This document shows positions 9,378 through 19,156 of a stretch of DNA of 37,107 nt, in pieces. Numbering within the stretch: the first letter of the stretch is position 1; every line of letters starts with the position of its first letter. The stretch spans positions 110,645-147,751 of the forward strand of contig NZ_NSDG01000089.1 in NCBI RefSeq assembly GCF_002289345.1, read 5' to 3'. The DNA is from Pseudoalteromonas sp. HM-SA03 (GTDB lineage: Bacteria; Pseudomonadota; Gammaproteobacteria; Enterobacterales; Alteromonadaceae). Under the pieces are notes generated by a model. The model did no database searches. It worked only from the letters and a program-made list of their open reading frames with translations, and was not told the origin of the DNA. A program made the translations under genes and the position numbers.

Positions 9378-9931
9378 GGTATTTCCTTATCAATTGATGA
9401 ATGAATTATTTTTCTCATTTCTGTTGCTTTAAAAAACATCAGCGTTGCCTGACTCTTCATTGTATTTACAAAGATAATTTGAAGGTCTATCAGTAGTACT
9501 GAGAGCCTGAACTGCTCAAGTAATCCATTTTTAATCATTTGAAGAGGCTGTTCTGAGTTGTCTATATAGTCACGACAAGAAAAATTTTGAATACTAAAGC
9601 TGGCTTTTCTATATACTCCTGCATTCATACTGCGGCTTACTAAAAGATCCTCACCATCTATTGTATCTCTGACGTGTGTTCGTCTATAGCTAAACCGCCT
9701 TCAGAGGGAGATCTCCAAAAACCATTCTCAATAATATCTATAAGCCATCCTAGTGCGAAGAAAGGCATCTCTAGCTGAGCTGCAAAGTCAAAAGACGTAT
9801 TTTTATTAAGAATTCACTACTCTTTATCCATAAAAGAAGATATTGTGCTCTCTATCTCCAATACTGAGTTGTGTAAAAATGGCGAATTGATACCGACTTT
9901 CGTTGTTAGATAAAAGTTTAAATTTTCTCAT
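9374..9931 (-). pseudogene. Broken gene of unknown function in the vgrG-relic module
   Basis: On the - strand an ATG at 9931 opens MRKFKLLSNNESRYQF, then meets stops near 9830. Another frame continues with FDFAAQLEMPFFALGWL and SPSEGGLAIDEHT. A further shift near 9680 joins DTIDGEDLLVSRSMNAGVYR and an open stretch of 84 codons that ends at 9374. Together the pieces would make a protein of roughly 180 residues. It is preceded by the end of another relic and overlaps the next gene by ATGA, so it was once part of a tight operon. The position after a putative effector suggests an immunity gene, but I recognise no family. Confidence 0.5.
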
Positions 9932-9941
9932 CTTTTGTTAC

Positions 9942-10137
9942 CTAAAGTGCGATAGCTGTTATTTTCTTGTTGGCGAGCAATTCTTTAACTGCAATAGGTG
10001 AATGCTGTACCTTCAATATTTCCAAAGAGCAGACTTGCCTGTCGAAGACTTACGCTCTGTTATTAGCCCATTGCATATAAAAAATTTCCAAGCCCCAATT
10101 TCTGCTAATATTTTTGTATAGCGTCAATAGTCGCTAC
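9942..10137 (-). pseudogene. Possible C-terminal relic of a T6SS effector
   Basis: On the - strand, bases 10137-10020 encode RYTKILAEIGAWKFFICNGL and TERKSSTGKSAL. After one or two frame changes the sequence continues as QHSPIAVKELLANKKITAIAL and stops at 9944-9942, ten bases before the ATG of the next relic. The stretch lies between a vgrG relic and putative immunity relics, where an effector toxin domain would be expected. No toxin family is recognised and the frames are short, so this is a weak call based mainly on context. Confidence 0.3.
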
Positions 10138-10369
10138 TTGTCCTGGGTATCAAAATGTATACTAAAAAACATTCATCACGCTAAGTTTCGCAAGTTAATG
10201 AATATAATGCTGTTTTTTATTTTTGTGTAACACTAAGTACTGATTGCTCGCTAAGGATTATTGCACAATGTGCAAGGTATCTTGGATCTCATCAAATATA
10301 ATTAAGTCACGTTCTTAGTAGGGTCTTCGTAGATGACGACAACACTTGTGTGTCGTTTAGGGCAAATCC
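10138..10369. other. Gap with no recognisable gene inside the relic module
   Basis: This is AT-rich sequence between the vgrG relic and the effector-like relic. Stops occur in all frames on both strands at short intervals. It may be the fully eroded middle of the former vgrG-effector region. No RNA gene, repeat or promoter could be supported. Confidence 0.4.
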
Positions 10370-11310
10370 TCACAAGTAATTTTTATCAGAGTTATTGGTA
10401 CTGCCTTGCTTATAAAGCTGTTTCCTGGGAATACAGGTATAATCGCCGCCTTTTGCTGTGCCTAATTTACCATTTAACGAAAACGAATAACCGGCAAGGG
10501 CTTCGGTTACATTCCCCACCAGCGTGACTTCATTTTTGTCTTGTTGGTAGGCAAGCTCGAAATTGCCGGTGTGCTCAAATTACTCAGCAGGATTTTGTGC
10601 TGCAGGCTCAAAATAGCTGCGCTAACCGAGGTTGGCGGATGGGCATTCACATGCACTTGTGAGCCACCCATTCTAAAGCGATGGCGATTTTGGCACTGCA
10701 TAAACCCAACAGAGCCGGTTTCTTGTTCGTGAACTAGGCCATCTTTATCCATTATCGACAGCAAGCCTCGCTCAATATACGGACTTGCAAGGCTACCCTC
10801 GGCAATCACTATCGACTCCATAAAGTCACGGCATTCAAACCAATAAATTAGGCCGTACTTTGCTAAGAGTCGGTTGAAAAAGGTGTAGTCGTTTTCTGGC
10901 GTTTGTACGCACTGCGGTAACGTGGGTAAATCTTTAGTGGCTCGCTATTTTATACGGTATTGCAAATAGCCCGGTTTTAAAATAAGGGGGGGGTGAGTAA
11001 ATTTTGTACATTTTTTACAACAACTGGCTTTTTCTGTTTGTTTAAGCTGTTCGATCCTTGGCTTTAAGGTTAATTGATAGGATTGGTGTGCTCCGAAGTT
11101 ACCCTTGTACAAATCTCAAAAAGGATCTCCGTGAAAAAATGCTTATTTGAACTGGGCTGATTGTTTCAAAAGTTACATTATTCTCAGTCAAAAGTTTGTC
11201 AGAAATATTAGAGGCTGCTCCTAAAGTGCTATGAAAACAAAACCTTTATTTATACAAGAAGTTAGTTCATAACTGACGGCTTTAGTACTTTGGCTTGTGC
11301 CGTAAATGGC
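10370..11310 (-). pseudogene. Degenerate vgrG (N-terminal half)
   Basis: Read on the - strand, successive pieces follow the order of a VgrG N-terminal domain but in changing frames. They are VSYELTSCINKGFVFIA (near 11260), ISDKLLTENNVTFETI (11205-11150), HQSYQLTLKPRIEQLKQTEK (about 11085-11025), then after a run of eight G (10986-10993) PGYLQYRIK, an in-frame stop at 10947-10945, and CVQTPENDYTFFNRLLAKYG with LIYWFE (about 10915-10830). Another shift near 10565 leads to FELAYQQDKNEVTLVGNVTE, ending at 10370. The ENDYTFFNRLLAKYGLIYWFE phrase parallels ESDFDFVTRLMRRYGFVYG of the intact VgrG in this window. The OB-fold and spike are absent. It differs too much to be a recent copy of the intact gene. 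Confidence 0.75.
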
Positions 11311-11906
11311 TACCCTTATATGTATGATATTTAACCTTGGTTGATTTGCACACACTCACAACAGTTCATGAATTTTAGTTAATGTTGTGTAAATAGCGGT
11401 TTTTGATGTAATTTTCTGTTATTAAATTAATTCATATAATAATGAAGGTTATTACATTGTGTGAGCTGAATTCAAGTGTGTTCTTTGTAGATTTATAATA
11501 ATAATTTGATATTAAGCTTGATCTAAAAAATGCGTTTGTGTATCGTATTCGCCGTTCGAGAATGTACATCAAAAGTCCAGATGTTTAGTGTGGTTTTTGT
11601 TTTCAGGGAAGTGTCTATCTCAACAAGTTCTAAGAAAGCTTAATGCAAACTGAATTGCTCGCTAAGCTTCATGACTTCCTCTCTGAATGCCTAATAAAAA
11701 GTAAAACCCACAAAAAACAATGGTTTAAATGTTTTTTAAGAAGATTTTCGAATGTTAACTTAGTATTCAGCTACAAACTGCATACTTGTGTTCTGTAATT
11801 TCTTGTTAAATAGTTAAATCAAATGTATTTTGACTATTGTACTGGAAATTAAAAAGATTAATTGTTTCCAATAATCTAATTTGGATGTCTTATAATTGAG
11901 GCGGAT
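11311..11906. other. AT-rich intergenic region upstream of the T6SS cluster
   Basis: No coding frame, RNA gene or clear repeat is visible in about 600 bases. The region separates the - strand relics from the + strand T6SS operon and is where the main T6SS promoter should lie. I see no site with correct sigma-54 spacing. Confidence 0.5.
11830..11858 (+). promoter_or_regulatory. Candidate sigma-70 promoter for tssJ
   Basis: TTGACT at 11830-11835 is a good -35 match. At 17 bases spacing the -10 position reads AAAGAT (11853-11858), which is poor. It would give a leader of about 40 bases before tssJ. This is a weak prediction only. Confidence 0.25.
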
Positions 11907-12362
11907 ATGGCTAGGAATGCTTTATTTATAATGGTTTTGTTTTTGACTGGTTGTATGTCTACTTACGTTAAGTTAGACGTAACTGCTACTGATAACATAA
12001 ATTTAAACCAGTTTAACGAGCCACTACCTGTGGTATTAAAAGTATATCAACTTACTGATATTCAAGCGTTTAAAAATTCTACATTTGAACAGCTTTGGAA
12101 GTCAGATAAATCAATTCTGGCTAACACCTTAGTTACGGTGGAAGAACGCACCGTAAACCCCTCAGATCGTATAAAAATCGAGTTTGAACAAGCTGAATCT
12201 GCAAAGTACGTGGCTTTTGTTGCGCTATTTAGAGATAGAACGGGTGGTAACTGGCGCGCATTTTATGACTTAAACGATTGGCCTGTGCCTTTATCTACTT
12301 CTCTAGATATTGAAATTACAAATAACTCGCTTCGCTTACCTGAAGTAGAGGAGGACAAGTAA
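11907..12362 (+). CDS. tssJ: T6SS outer-membrane lipoprotein TssJ
   Basis: TssJ is a lipoprotein anchored in the outer membrane that binds the periplasmic part of TssM and so forms the tip of the membrane complex. The product is 151 residues. Its signal peptide ends in the lipobox LTGC, with Cys16 as the lipid site. The mature part has the transthyretin-like beta sandwich expected of the family, with VVLKVYQLTD and the acidic loop near FEQLWKSD. Ribosome site GAGGCGG (11898-11904) supports the ATG at 11907. It is the first gene of the T6SS operon, and its stop overlaps the tssK ATG by one base, so translation is coupled. Confidence 0.92.
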   Translation: MARNALFIMVLFLTGCMSTYVKLDVTATDNINLNQFNEPLPVVLKVYQLTDIQAFKNSTFEQLWKSDKSILANTLVTVEERTVNPSDRIKIEFEQAESAKYVAFVALFRDRTGGNWRAFYDLNDWPVPLSTSLDIEITNNSLRLPEVEEDK

Positions 12363-13702
12363 TGCAGCACAACAACGTATACAAACCTGTTTGGGCTGAA
12401 GGTCTAATGCTCAGTCAACAGCACTTACAACTGTTCGATCAATACCAGCAATCTCAACTAGCTGGTGTACAGCAAAGTCTTAGAGACAATGCATATGGTT
12501 TAGACCGCATTGTATTCGACGAATCGGCATTAGCCAAAGGTGTAGTCAAACTGCAAAGCATTGCGGCAATCTTCAAAAGTGGTCGTCATATACATCATGT
12601 TTTCGCTGACAACGAAGCACCTATGTTTGAGCTTGAAGATAACAGAAGCGAATACATCATTAGTGTGGCGCTCGCGAACAATCATTCAGTAAGTAATATC
12701 CAAGGTTACCCGAAAACTGGGCAACTTAGTGCTTATGACTGTGATTTTGTTGAACTTCAAGATGCACATGATCCAAACCGAAAAGCAGAAGTGATGGTTG
12801 CTAAACCTAAACTTATGCTGGTTGAGTTCAGCGCAAGTAACAGTTTTATCGAGCAATTGCCTTGTATAAAAGTTATACGTGGTGAGCATGGGCAGTTAGA
12901 AATTGACTCAAGTTATATTCCTCCACTGCTAAACATCAAAGCCCATGGCTATTTGGCTGAGCGTGTAAATAAACTCGTCAATATGGTTGAAGCTAAGTAC
13001 ACCACGATGTTTACCAATCGTGGGAGTATGGGGATCGTGGAAGATTTTGGTCCAACAGAACTCAAACACTTTTTGTTATTACAAACATTTAGCTCTGTTT
13101 TTCCTGAGATTAAGCAGTTAAGTACTACAGCCAAAACTAGTCCAGATGCACTGTTTATGGCGCTAAATAAACTGGTCTGCCAACTGATAAATTTCGAACC
13201 AGAAGCGAGTAAATTTGAGTTACCAGTTTATGACCATCAAGACTTAACGCGCAGCTTTGGTTTAATCGAATCTCATATTCAAACCCTTATTGGTTCGATA
13301 AGCGCAGCACGCTCGTCTGATCTAGTACTCAGTGCAATCTCTCAGTCTATCTTTGAGGTTAAAGACATAGAAAGCAGTACCTTGACACGGGGTGAGCTGT
13401 ACATTGCGGCTTTCTATGAAAACGAATCTACGCAATGGATAGAGTTGTTTGCAGAGCAGGTTAAGCTGGCAGCGCCAAGTCAGCTAGAAATATTAATAGC
13501 TTCAGCGCTTGGTGGTGTGAAGTTAACACATTGCCAGCGTCCACCGAATCGAGTGTCTGTTAAAGGTGGATATGAGTATTTTAAAGTTGAGCCGCATGGT
13601 GCTGCTTGGGAACAAGTTGTACAGGAATTAGCGTTAAGAATCTTTGTGCCATTTAGCCTTCAAGGCGTGAAACTTGAAGTGGTTTCAGTGGCGAGTAAAT
13701 AG
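12362..13702 (+). CDS. tssK: T6SS baseplate protein TssK
   Basis: TssK is a trimeric baseplate protein that connects the TssF-TssG wedges to the membrane complex through TssL and TssM. The product is 446 residues, the usual length. The N-terminus VYKPVWAEGLMLSQQHLQLFDQYQQ is the typical opening of the family (WxEGxxLxPQHxQ) and corresponds to the shell domain that docks on the baseplate. The C-terminal PFSLQGVKLEVVSVASK matches the domain that contacts the inner membrane complex. It starts at the ATG overlapping the tssJ stop and is 16 bases before tssL. Confidence 0.94.
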   Translation: MQHNNVYKPVWAEGLMLSQQHLQLFDQYQQSQLAGVQQSLRDNAYGLDRIVFDESALAKGVVKLQSIAAIFKSGRHIHHVFADNEAPMFELEDNRSEYIISVALANNHSVSNIQGYPKTGQLSAYDCDFVELQDAHDPNRKAEVMVAKPKLMLVEFSASNSFIEQLPCIKVIRGEHGQLEIDSSYIPPLLNIKAHGYLAERVNKLVNMVEAKYTTMFTNRGSMGIVEDFGPTELKHFLLLQTFSSVFPEIKQLSTTAKTSPDALFMALNKLVCQLINFEPEASKFELPVYDHQDLTRSFGLIESHIQTLIGSISAARSSDLVLSAISQSIFEVKDIESSTLTRGELYIAAFYENESTQWIELFAEQVKLAAPSQLEILIASALGGVKLTHCQRPPNRVSVKGGYEYFKVEPHGAAWEQVVQELALRIFVPFSLQGVKLEVVSVASK

Positions 13703-13718
13703 TTAGTAGGTAAAGGTC

Positions 13719-14441
13719 ATGGAAGCGTCGAAAAATAAATCTGAACTAGTCGCCTGCATTTCTCCGGTACTTGAAGTGCTTACTTCAATTCGCCAGGGCG
13801 GGGCAGATCATCAAGGAGTTGATGGTCTACGCAGTAAAGTCATGGATGCTTTTGATGAATATGAAAAGAGCTGTTATGACGCACGGATCAGTGCGTCGGA
13901 AATGCAGGAAGCCAAATTTGCATTAACCGCTTTAGTCGACGAGCAAATCATGACGGCACAGAAGCCGTACAGTATGGAGTGGATGGCGCGACCTTTACAA
14001 TTAGAATTATTTGGCAACATGCGTGCGGGAGAAGCTTTTTTTGAAAAGCTTGAAAATATCCGCCGTGCAGCAGCGCAGCAACGTACGGTATTAGAAGTCT
14101 ATTTTGTTTGTTTACAACTGGGTTTCGAAGGGATCTACAAGATCAAAGGGGTAGAGCAACTCAAAGCGCTGATGCTGGATGTTAGAGCGCAATTAGAAGA
14201 GCTTGCTGGTCCTGCAAAATTACAGCTTTCAGATTGTGCAAAACCACAGGAAAGTATGGTCACTAAAGTAGGAAGAAACCTACCTTATTGGGTTATTTTA
14301 TCGGTAACGCTTGCTTTACTCACCAGTATGTATGCTGGTTCAACGTATTTCATTGAGAATCGTGCGAACCAGCAAGTCGTGCAAATTGATAAGCATATTG
14401 AAGTACTAACGCAGTTAGAGAAAACAGGGAAAGCGAGGTAA
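13719..14441 (+). CDS. tssL: T6SS inner-membrane protein TssL (DotU family)
   Basis: TssL is a tail-anchored inner-membrane protein whose cytoplasmic hook domain binds TssK and TssE. The product is 240 residues, the short form without a fused peptidoglycan-binding OmpA domain. The DotU motif is visible as FALTALVDEQIMTAQKPYS, followed by LELFGNMRAGEAFFEKLE. One transmembrane helix near the C-terminus (LPYWVILSVTLALLTSMYAG, about residues 184-203) is followed by a short periplasmic tail. AAAGG before the ATG is a fair ribosome site. The gap to tssM is four bases. Without its own cell-wall domain, anchoring would need another protein. Confidence 0.94.
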   Translation: MEASKNKSELVACISPVLEVLTSIRQGGADHQGVDGLRSKVMDAFDEYEKSCYDARISASEMQEAKFALTALVDEQIMTAQKPYSMEWMARPLQLELFGNMRAGEAFFEKLENIRRAAAQQRTVLEVYFVCLQLGFEGIYKIKGVEQLKALMLDVRAQLEELAGPAKLQLSDCAKPQESMVTKVGRNLPYWVILSVTLALLTSMYAGSTYFIENRANQQVVQIDKHIEVLTQLEKTGKAR

Positions 14442-14445
14442 CATC

Positions 14446-17400
14446 ATGTCAGGAATGAATCGTAGTGGACTAGTGCACCTAGTCTTAGGGTTTTTGTCAT
14501 CTCGTGCGACGGCTCATTGGGTCGGCATATTCGCAATTTTGACGCTAATTTGGTTTGCCGGCCGGTTTATTGGTCTTGAAGATCAAAATCATCGTTTAAT
14601 GGTGATGGGTGCGGTATTTGCTCTGTTTTGTTTTACTTTATTAGTTCGATGGTTGTGGGTGAAGCGTTCTGGCGACAAGTTAGCGAAAGAAATTGCCAAC
14701 AATCATGCGGGGACAGAAGCTGAAGTTGAAGAAATCAAAGCTAAAATGGAAGAAGCGCTATCTGCATTAAAAGCTTCTCATTTAGGTGCTGGCTATCGTG
14801 GTAACGCTGCCTTATATGCATTGCCTTGGTATATGATCATTGGTCCGTCGGCTGCGGGTAAGAGCACATTATTTGCAAATTCTGGACTGCATTTCCCTTA
14901 TTCAAAATCTAATCAACTGCATATTCAAGGTTTTGGTGGTACGCGTAATTGTGACTGGTGGTTTTCAGATCAAGCCGTTTTGATTGATACCGCAGGTCGT
15001 TATACCACCGAAGAATCTGATAATGATCAATGGTTGTCATTCTTAAAGCTGTTACGTAAATACCGTTCTAAACAACCAATCAATGGAGTGATGGTGGCGA
15101 TTAGTGTTGCCGACATCTTGACCTCAGACAGCGAACAAATCCGTGACCACGTTAAACAGATCCGTGCTCGTATTGATGAGTTAATCAACCAACTTGGACT
15201 TATCTTTCCAGTATATGTGGTGTTTACCAAGTGTGATTTGATCAGCGGCTTTGAGCCTTTCTTTAATGAACTAAGTGAAGATGAGCGTAAGCAACCTTGG
15301 GGCGCGTATTTACTTGAAGAAGATGGCACCAATACCGGTGAAGTGGCGAGCGAGAATTTTTCAAAACATCTAACTGGCCTATATGAGCGACTGTGTGATC
15401 AGCGTCTAGTTAAAATGACGCGAGAGCGTAACGCCCAACGTAAACAACTGATTTATGATTTTCCTAATCAGTTCAAAGCGGCGTCTGCCAAAGTTGAAGA
15501 GTTTATTGATACATTATTTAAAGAAAATCCATACCAGGAAGTACCGTGGTTTGCTGGCGTGTATTTTACCTCTGGCACGCAAGAAGGTACGCCTATCGAG
15601 CGTAGCGCAACGAGCAAACTATCTACGTTTAGATCAGTACTGTTTGAATATCGCCAAGAAAGTATAACCTCTGCATTCTTTATAAACCAAGTATTCAAAG
15701 ATGTATTGTTTAAATTGCAAGATCTCACTCGGGGTAACCGGAAAAAGCGCCGCGTACAAAAATGGCTCAAAGGCTTTGCAGTATGCTTGTGTGTGACGTC
15801 GGTTTTTGCTCTGGCAGGCTTGTTGGTTAACTCTTATACCCACAATCAACAGCTTTTAACAACCAGTGATAAATTAACGACTGCTGTTGTTAATACACGA
15901 GTTGAAAACCAGCCGTTGGCCGAGCAATTTAACTCAACTTTGTCTCTTTTTGCACACTATCAAGAGTTGAATGATTATGAGAAAAAGCTGCCTTGGTATT
16001 TCTTACTTGGTGTTTACAGTGCTGACAACACCATAAAACCAATAGAACAGATATTACGTCAGCGTGTACAAGCGCTCATTGGTGAACCAAGTTCGGAGCT
16101 TGTGCAACAAGCGCTTTTTGAAAGCCACCAAAACTGGATTGCGCTGCTAAGTACAGAAGAGCAGGTTGCTAAACGTATCGAGCCAAAACTACGTGATAAG
16201 TACTATCAGGCACTAAAGCTGCAGCTTATGATGAGTAACGAGTTTGAACGTTTAAACAAAGACTATGCCAAGTCTGAATTATTAGACTACACGGCGGATC
16301 GCTTAGAGCTAACGCTAAACGAAGACACGCAAGCATTAACAGAGCAACTGTCAGGACTAATCGATTTTTACTTAGCCCAATTAGCGGTTGAGCCTGCACC
16401 ACAGCAGCTTGCGATTTGGCAGAATAATGATTTCTTGGTGAGTCAGGCTCGTTCAGACTTAATGAGTGCGCCAGAACCGACCGCGTTATATGAGCAGATC
16501 AAGGCAAAAGTAACGGTATCAAAAGCCGCATTAACGCTTGATCAAATGATGCAGCAAAACAACAAAACCTTTTTGCAGTCCAAGATCAGTATTCCATACG
16601 TTTACACCAAAGATGCATGGGAAAAAGAAGTGTACGACGCCATCAAGGTCATTGCGAGCAAAGCATTTTCTGGCGATTGGGTGATGGGCACAGACAACGC
16701 AGAAAGTCAAGGTTCTGTTGATGAAGCAAAAGCAAACGCTTTGGTTAAATCTATCCGAGCGCTGTATTTCAGAGATTATGCGAATGTGTGGTTTGAGTTT
16801 TTAAATTCAGTAGAAATAAGTCCATTTAATACTAGCAATGCAGCAAGTTTAACGCTGGCTCAGCTGTCGTCACCAGAAGGCCCATTGGTCGATTTAATGG
16901 CATCAATCGACAACAACGTGAATCTAATTGATTCGCCAAACAAAACGGTAGAAACAGAAAAGCTGACCGAGCAGGCAAATGCATTACTTGCAAAGTCTAA
17001 AAACAAAAAGCTTAAAGGTGCAAAGATAGAAGCCGCGGCGAGAAAGCGTGTACCTGAACTGTCGAGCCGCTTTGCAGATCTTCGTCGCTATACGGCAAAA
17101 GGAGAAGAGAATGCTCGCTCTGATTACCTAGAGCAATATCTCGGTGCTTTAAGTGCATTTCATTCGGACATCAAAACGATTGCTGCGAGTAACAATGATG
17201 ACTATATGGCAATGTCTTTTACTCAAACGCTGTTAAACGGTGATAGCAAAAACCATGCGCTTCAAAGTGCGTGGGTGGTGGTAGAAAGCCAAGTAAGGGC
17301 GCTTGACCCTGATACTAAGCAAGCACTTGAAAAACTGCTAAAAGCACCGCTTTTAGCGAGTGTACAGACGGTAATGAACGAAGCTAAAGTGCAGCTCAAT

Positions 17401-18156
17401 GAGCGTTGGTCTAATCAGGTATTCTTAACATACAAAGAAAATATCCGTGGTAAATATCCGTTCAATATCGACGGGCCAGATGCAGCGGTTGAAGATATTA
17501 GTGAACTGTTGAACCAAGAGTCAGGTGTGTTCTGGCAATTTATGGCTGAGAATCTATCTCCCTACCTTCGTTTAAAACGTGGTGAGTGGGTAGAAAAAAC
17601 CTGGAACGGTATCGGCATTGGCTTTAAGCCGGGAGTACTAGACAAGCTTACTAAGGCGAGAAAGGTAACGCGTTCGCTATTTCCTCGAGACGGTTCTGAG
17701 GTAGGGATTAGTTTCCAAATGATGCCAGTGGCACAAAAGGGATTGAAAGAAACTTATATCGGCTTTAGCGACCAAAATTACCGTTATAGAAACGAACCTG
17801 AAGAGTGGCGTCGTTTTAACTGGCCTGCTCGTGCGGGCACTGAAAAAGCAGTGGTATATGGTTTAGACAGTGAAGGCCGCAGAATTGAAATCGAAAAGTC
17901 AGGGCCTTGGGCATTCCTAAAAGTATTGAATGAAGCGAATGTACAGTGGGTTCGTGGTACTGAATTTATGGCAACGTGGCAATTACAAAGAGAAGCAGAG
18001 GCTAGTGTTGAACCAATCCAAGTTCAAGTTGCACTTAAGTCAAGCAGAAACAGCGGCATATTCAGCAAATATTTTATGACGTCGTTTGCACTGCCAGAGT
18101 CTTTGTTTGATACCAAAGTGAGTGTAGCTTCCAATGAAAACTTGGCGTTGAGGTAA
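14446..18156 (+). CDS. tssM: T6SS membrane protein TssM (IcmF family)
   Basis: TssM spans the inner membrane and periplasm, joining TssL to TssJ as the main channel of the membrane complex. The product is 1236 residues, within the family's range. Two N-terminal helices (about residues 24-43 and 50-69) precede a cytoplasmic NTPase-like domain with a Walker A motif GPSAAGKST at about 133-141 and a G3-like motif VLIDTAGRY near 178. A third helix (GFAVCLCVTSVFALAGLLV, about 442-460) leads to the large periplasmic domain. TssM proteins differ in whether Walker A is intact; here it is. The start four bases after tssL and GAGGT upstream support the ATG at 14446. Confidence 0.96.
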   Translation: MSGMNRSGLVHLVLGFLSSRATAHWVGIFAILTLIWFAGRFIGLEDQNHRLMVMGAVFALFCFTLLVRWLWVKRSGDKLAKEIANNHAGTEAEVEEIKAKMEEALSALKASHLGAGYRGNAALYALPWYMIIGPSAAGKSTLFANSGLHFPYSKSNQLHIQGFGGTRNCDWWFSDQAVLIDTAGRYTTEESDNDQWLSFLKLLRKYRSKQPINGVMVAISVADILTSDSEQIRDHVKQIRARIDELINQLGLIFPVYVVFTKCDLISGFEPFFNELSEDERKQPWGAYLLEEDGTNTGEVASENFSKHLTGLYERLCDQRLVKMTRERNAQRKQLIYDFPNQFKAASAKVEEFIDTLFKENPYQEVPWFAGVYFTSGTQEGTPIERSATSKLSTFRSVLFEYRQESITSAFFINQVFKDVLFKLQDLTRGNRKKRRVQKWLKGFAVCLCVTSVFALAGLLVNSYTHNQQLLTTSDKLTTAVVNTRVENQPLAEQFNSTLSLFAHYQELNDYEKKLPWYFLLGVYSADNTIKPIEQILRQRVQALIGEPSSELVQQALFESHQNWIALLSTEEQVAKRIEPKLRDKYYQALKLQLMMSNEFERLNKDYAKSELLDYTADRLELTLNEDTQALTEQLSGLIDFYLAQLAVEPAPQQLAIWQNNDFLVSQARSDLMSAPEPTALYEQIKAKVTVSKAALTLDQMMQQNNKTFLQSKISIPYVYTKDAWEKEVYDAIKVIASKAFSGDWVMGTDNAESQGSVDEAKANALVKSIRALYFRDYANVWFEFLNSVEISPFNTSNAASLTLAQLSSPEGPLVDLMASIDNNVNLIDSPNKTVETEKLTEQANALLAKSKNKKLKGAKIEAAARKRVPELSSRFADLRRYTAKGEENARSDYLEQYLGALSAFHSDIKTIAASNNDDYMAMSFTQTLLNGDSKNHALQSAWVVVESQVRALDPDTKQALEKLLKAPLLASVQTVMNEAKVQLNERWSNQVFLTYKENIRGKYPFNIDGPDAAVEDISELLNQESGVFWQFMAENLSPYLRLKRGEWVEKTWNGIGIGFKPGVLDKLTKARKVTRSLFPRDGSEVGISFQMMPVAQKGLKETYIGFSDQNYRYRNEPEEWRRFNWPARAGTEKAVVYGLDSEGRRIEIEKSGPWAFLKVLNEANVQWVRGTEFMATWQLQREAEASVEPIQVQVALKSSRNSGIFSKYFMTSFALPESLFDTKVSVASNENLALR

Positions 18157-18163
18157 CACAGGC

Positions 18164-19156
18164 ATGTTCGGTTTTTTTAATAATAAGAAAGTCGCCAAGG
18201 TACCAACGACTCAGCCCTTTGGATTTATGGGTAAGAACCCAATTCAAGCAGACTTTATTAAGTTTAACGTTGACTCAAGAGAAGCAATAGCGCTTGAACG
18301 CTGGCTTCAAGAAGGTTACGCAGACATGAGCCGACAGGCGTTGATAAAAGATGCAGCTTCTCAAAAAGAGCAGTCAACGCTATTTTTTATTGCCTCAGGT
18401 CAGGACGAAAACTGTTTATTAGGCACATTACAGCCAAGCGAAGATAAAAGTGGAAGACAATACCCATTTTGCTCGTTTGTATTATCGAGTAATGCGGACT
18501 ACAAACAAAACCCTGCATTTCTATTTAGCGAATGTGGTAGTGCGTTTAAATCGTTAAGTTTGAACCATGAGCTGATCAGAAATTGCAGTAGTGTTGAGCA
18601 AATGCGCCATAGCGCACAGGAGCTTAAGCAGGTAAGTGAGCTGGTTTCGCAACCGATCGATTTCGATAAGGCAATGTCTTCACTACGAGCTTCACCGATA
18701 CAGCGTGTATGGGATGCGCTTGAACTAGAAGATCTTGACCAGCGAGCACAATTAATCAGCCAAGTGATGTCGGCACTCAAAATGATCAAAACCCAAGGCT
18801 GTTTGCGTTGTCAGTTCGGGTTGAAGTTACCGATGCCACAGGTGGGTGAAGATACTCAACTGTTAGGTGCATTTTGGCTACATCTCATTACCAATATGGT
18901 GGCCGATCATCACTGGCAGCCTTGGTGTTTTTATAACTATGGTCAATTGAGCCAGAAAGCCTCGCTGGTGGTGTATTGCAGACCTATGCCGGCATCGTAT
19001 TTTGCGTCAGTTTGGCTTGAGCACAATAGCTTGTCGACGACCATTAATCTAACAGGGACTTTGCCACAACATCCGGTGACACCGCATATGTATGAATTGG
19101 CAAAAGCATCAAATATGAGTGTTTTCGATGCACTAAGAAGTTGGAGTAAGTTATGA
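18164..19156 (+). CDS. tagF: T6SS-associated protein TagF (ImpM)
   Basis: TagF acts as a post-translational repressor of T6SS assembly in Pseudomonas aeruginosa, where it works independently of, or alongside, the PpkA-PppA-Fha phosphorylation pathway. The product is 330 residues. The N-terminus QPFGFMGKNPIQADFIKF is the family signature (GxxGKxPxxGDFI-like). SREAIALERWLQEGYADM and GRQYPFCSFV also fit. There is no fused phosphatase domain, unlike some homologues. It lies seven bases after tssM and its TGA overlaps the tssA ATG (ATGA). A role as a brake on assembly is inferred from the family. Confidence 0.85.
   Translation: MFGFFNNKKVAKVPTTQPFGFMGKNPIQADFIKFNVDSREAIALERWLQEGYADMSRQALIKDAASQKEQSTLFFIASGQDENCLLGTLQPSEDKSGRQYPFCSFVLSSNADYKQNPAFLFSECGSAFKSLSLNHELIRNCSSVEQMRHSAQELKQVSELVSQPIDFDKAMSSLRASPIQRVWDALELEDLDQRAQLISQVMSALKMIKTQGCLRCQFGLKLPMPQVGEDTQLLGAFWLHLITNMVADHHWQPWCFYNYGQLSQKASLVVYCRPMPASYFASVWLEHNSLSTTINLTGTLPQHPVTPHMYELAKASNMSVFDALRSWSKL

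Noticed and set aside
10333-10527. Plus-strand 64-codon ORF in the relic region
   Set aside because: The opposite strand reads as VgrG-like protein for much of this stretch, and the plus-strand translation has no family-like pattern or ribosome site.
10541-10732. Plus-strand 63-codon ORF in the vgrG relic
   Set aside because: It is antisense to the clearest VgrG-like fragment and its composition is unlike a real protein.
11891-11896. Perfect TATAAT as a -10 box for tssJ
   Set aside because: It lies only ten bases before the tssJ ATG and adjoins the ribosome site, so a transcript from it would lack that site. No -35 box is well placed.
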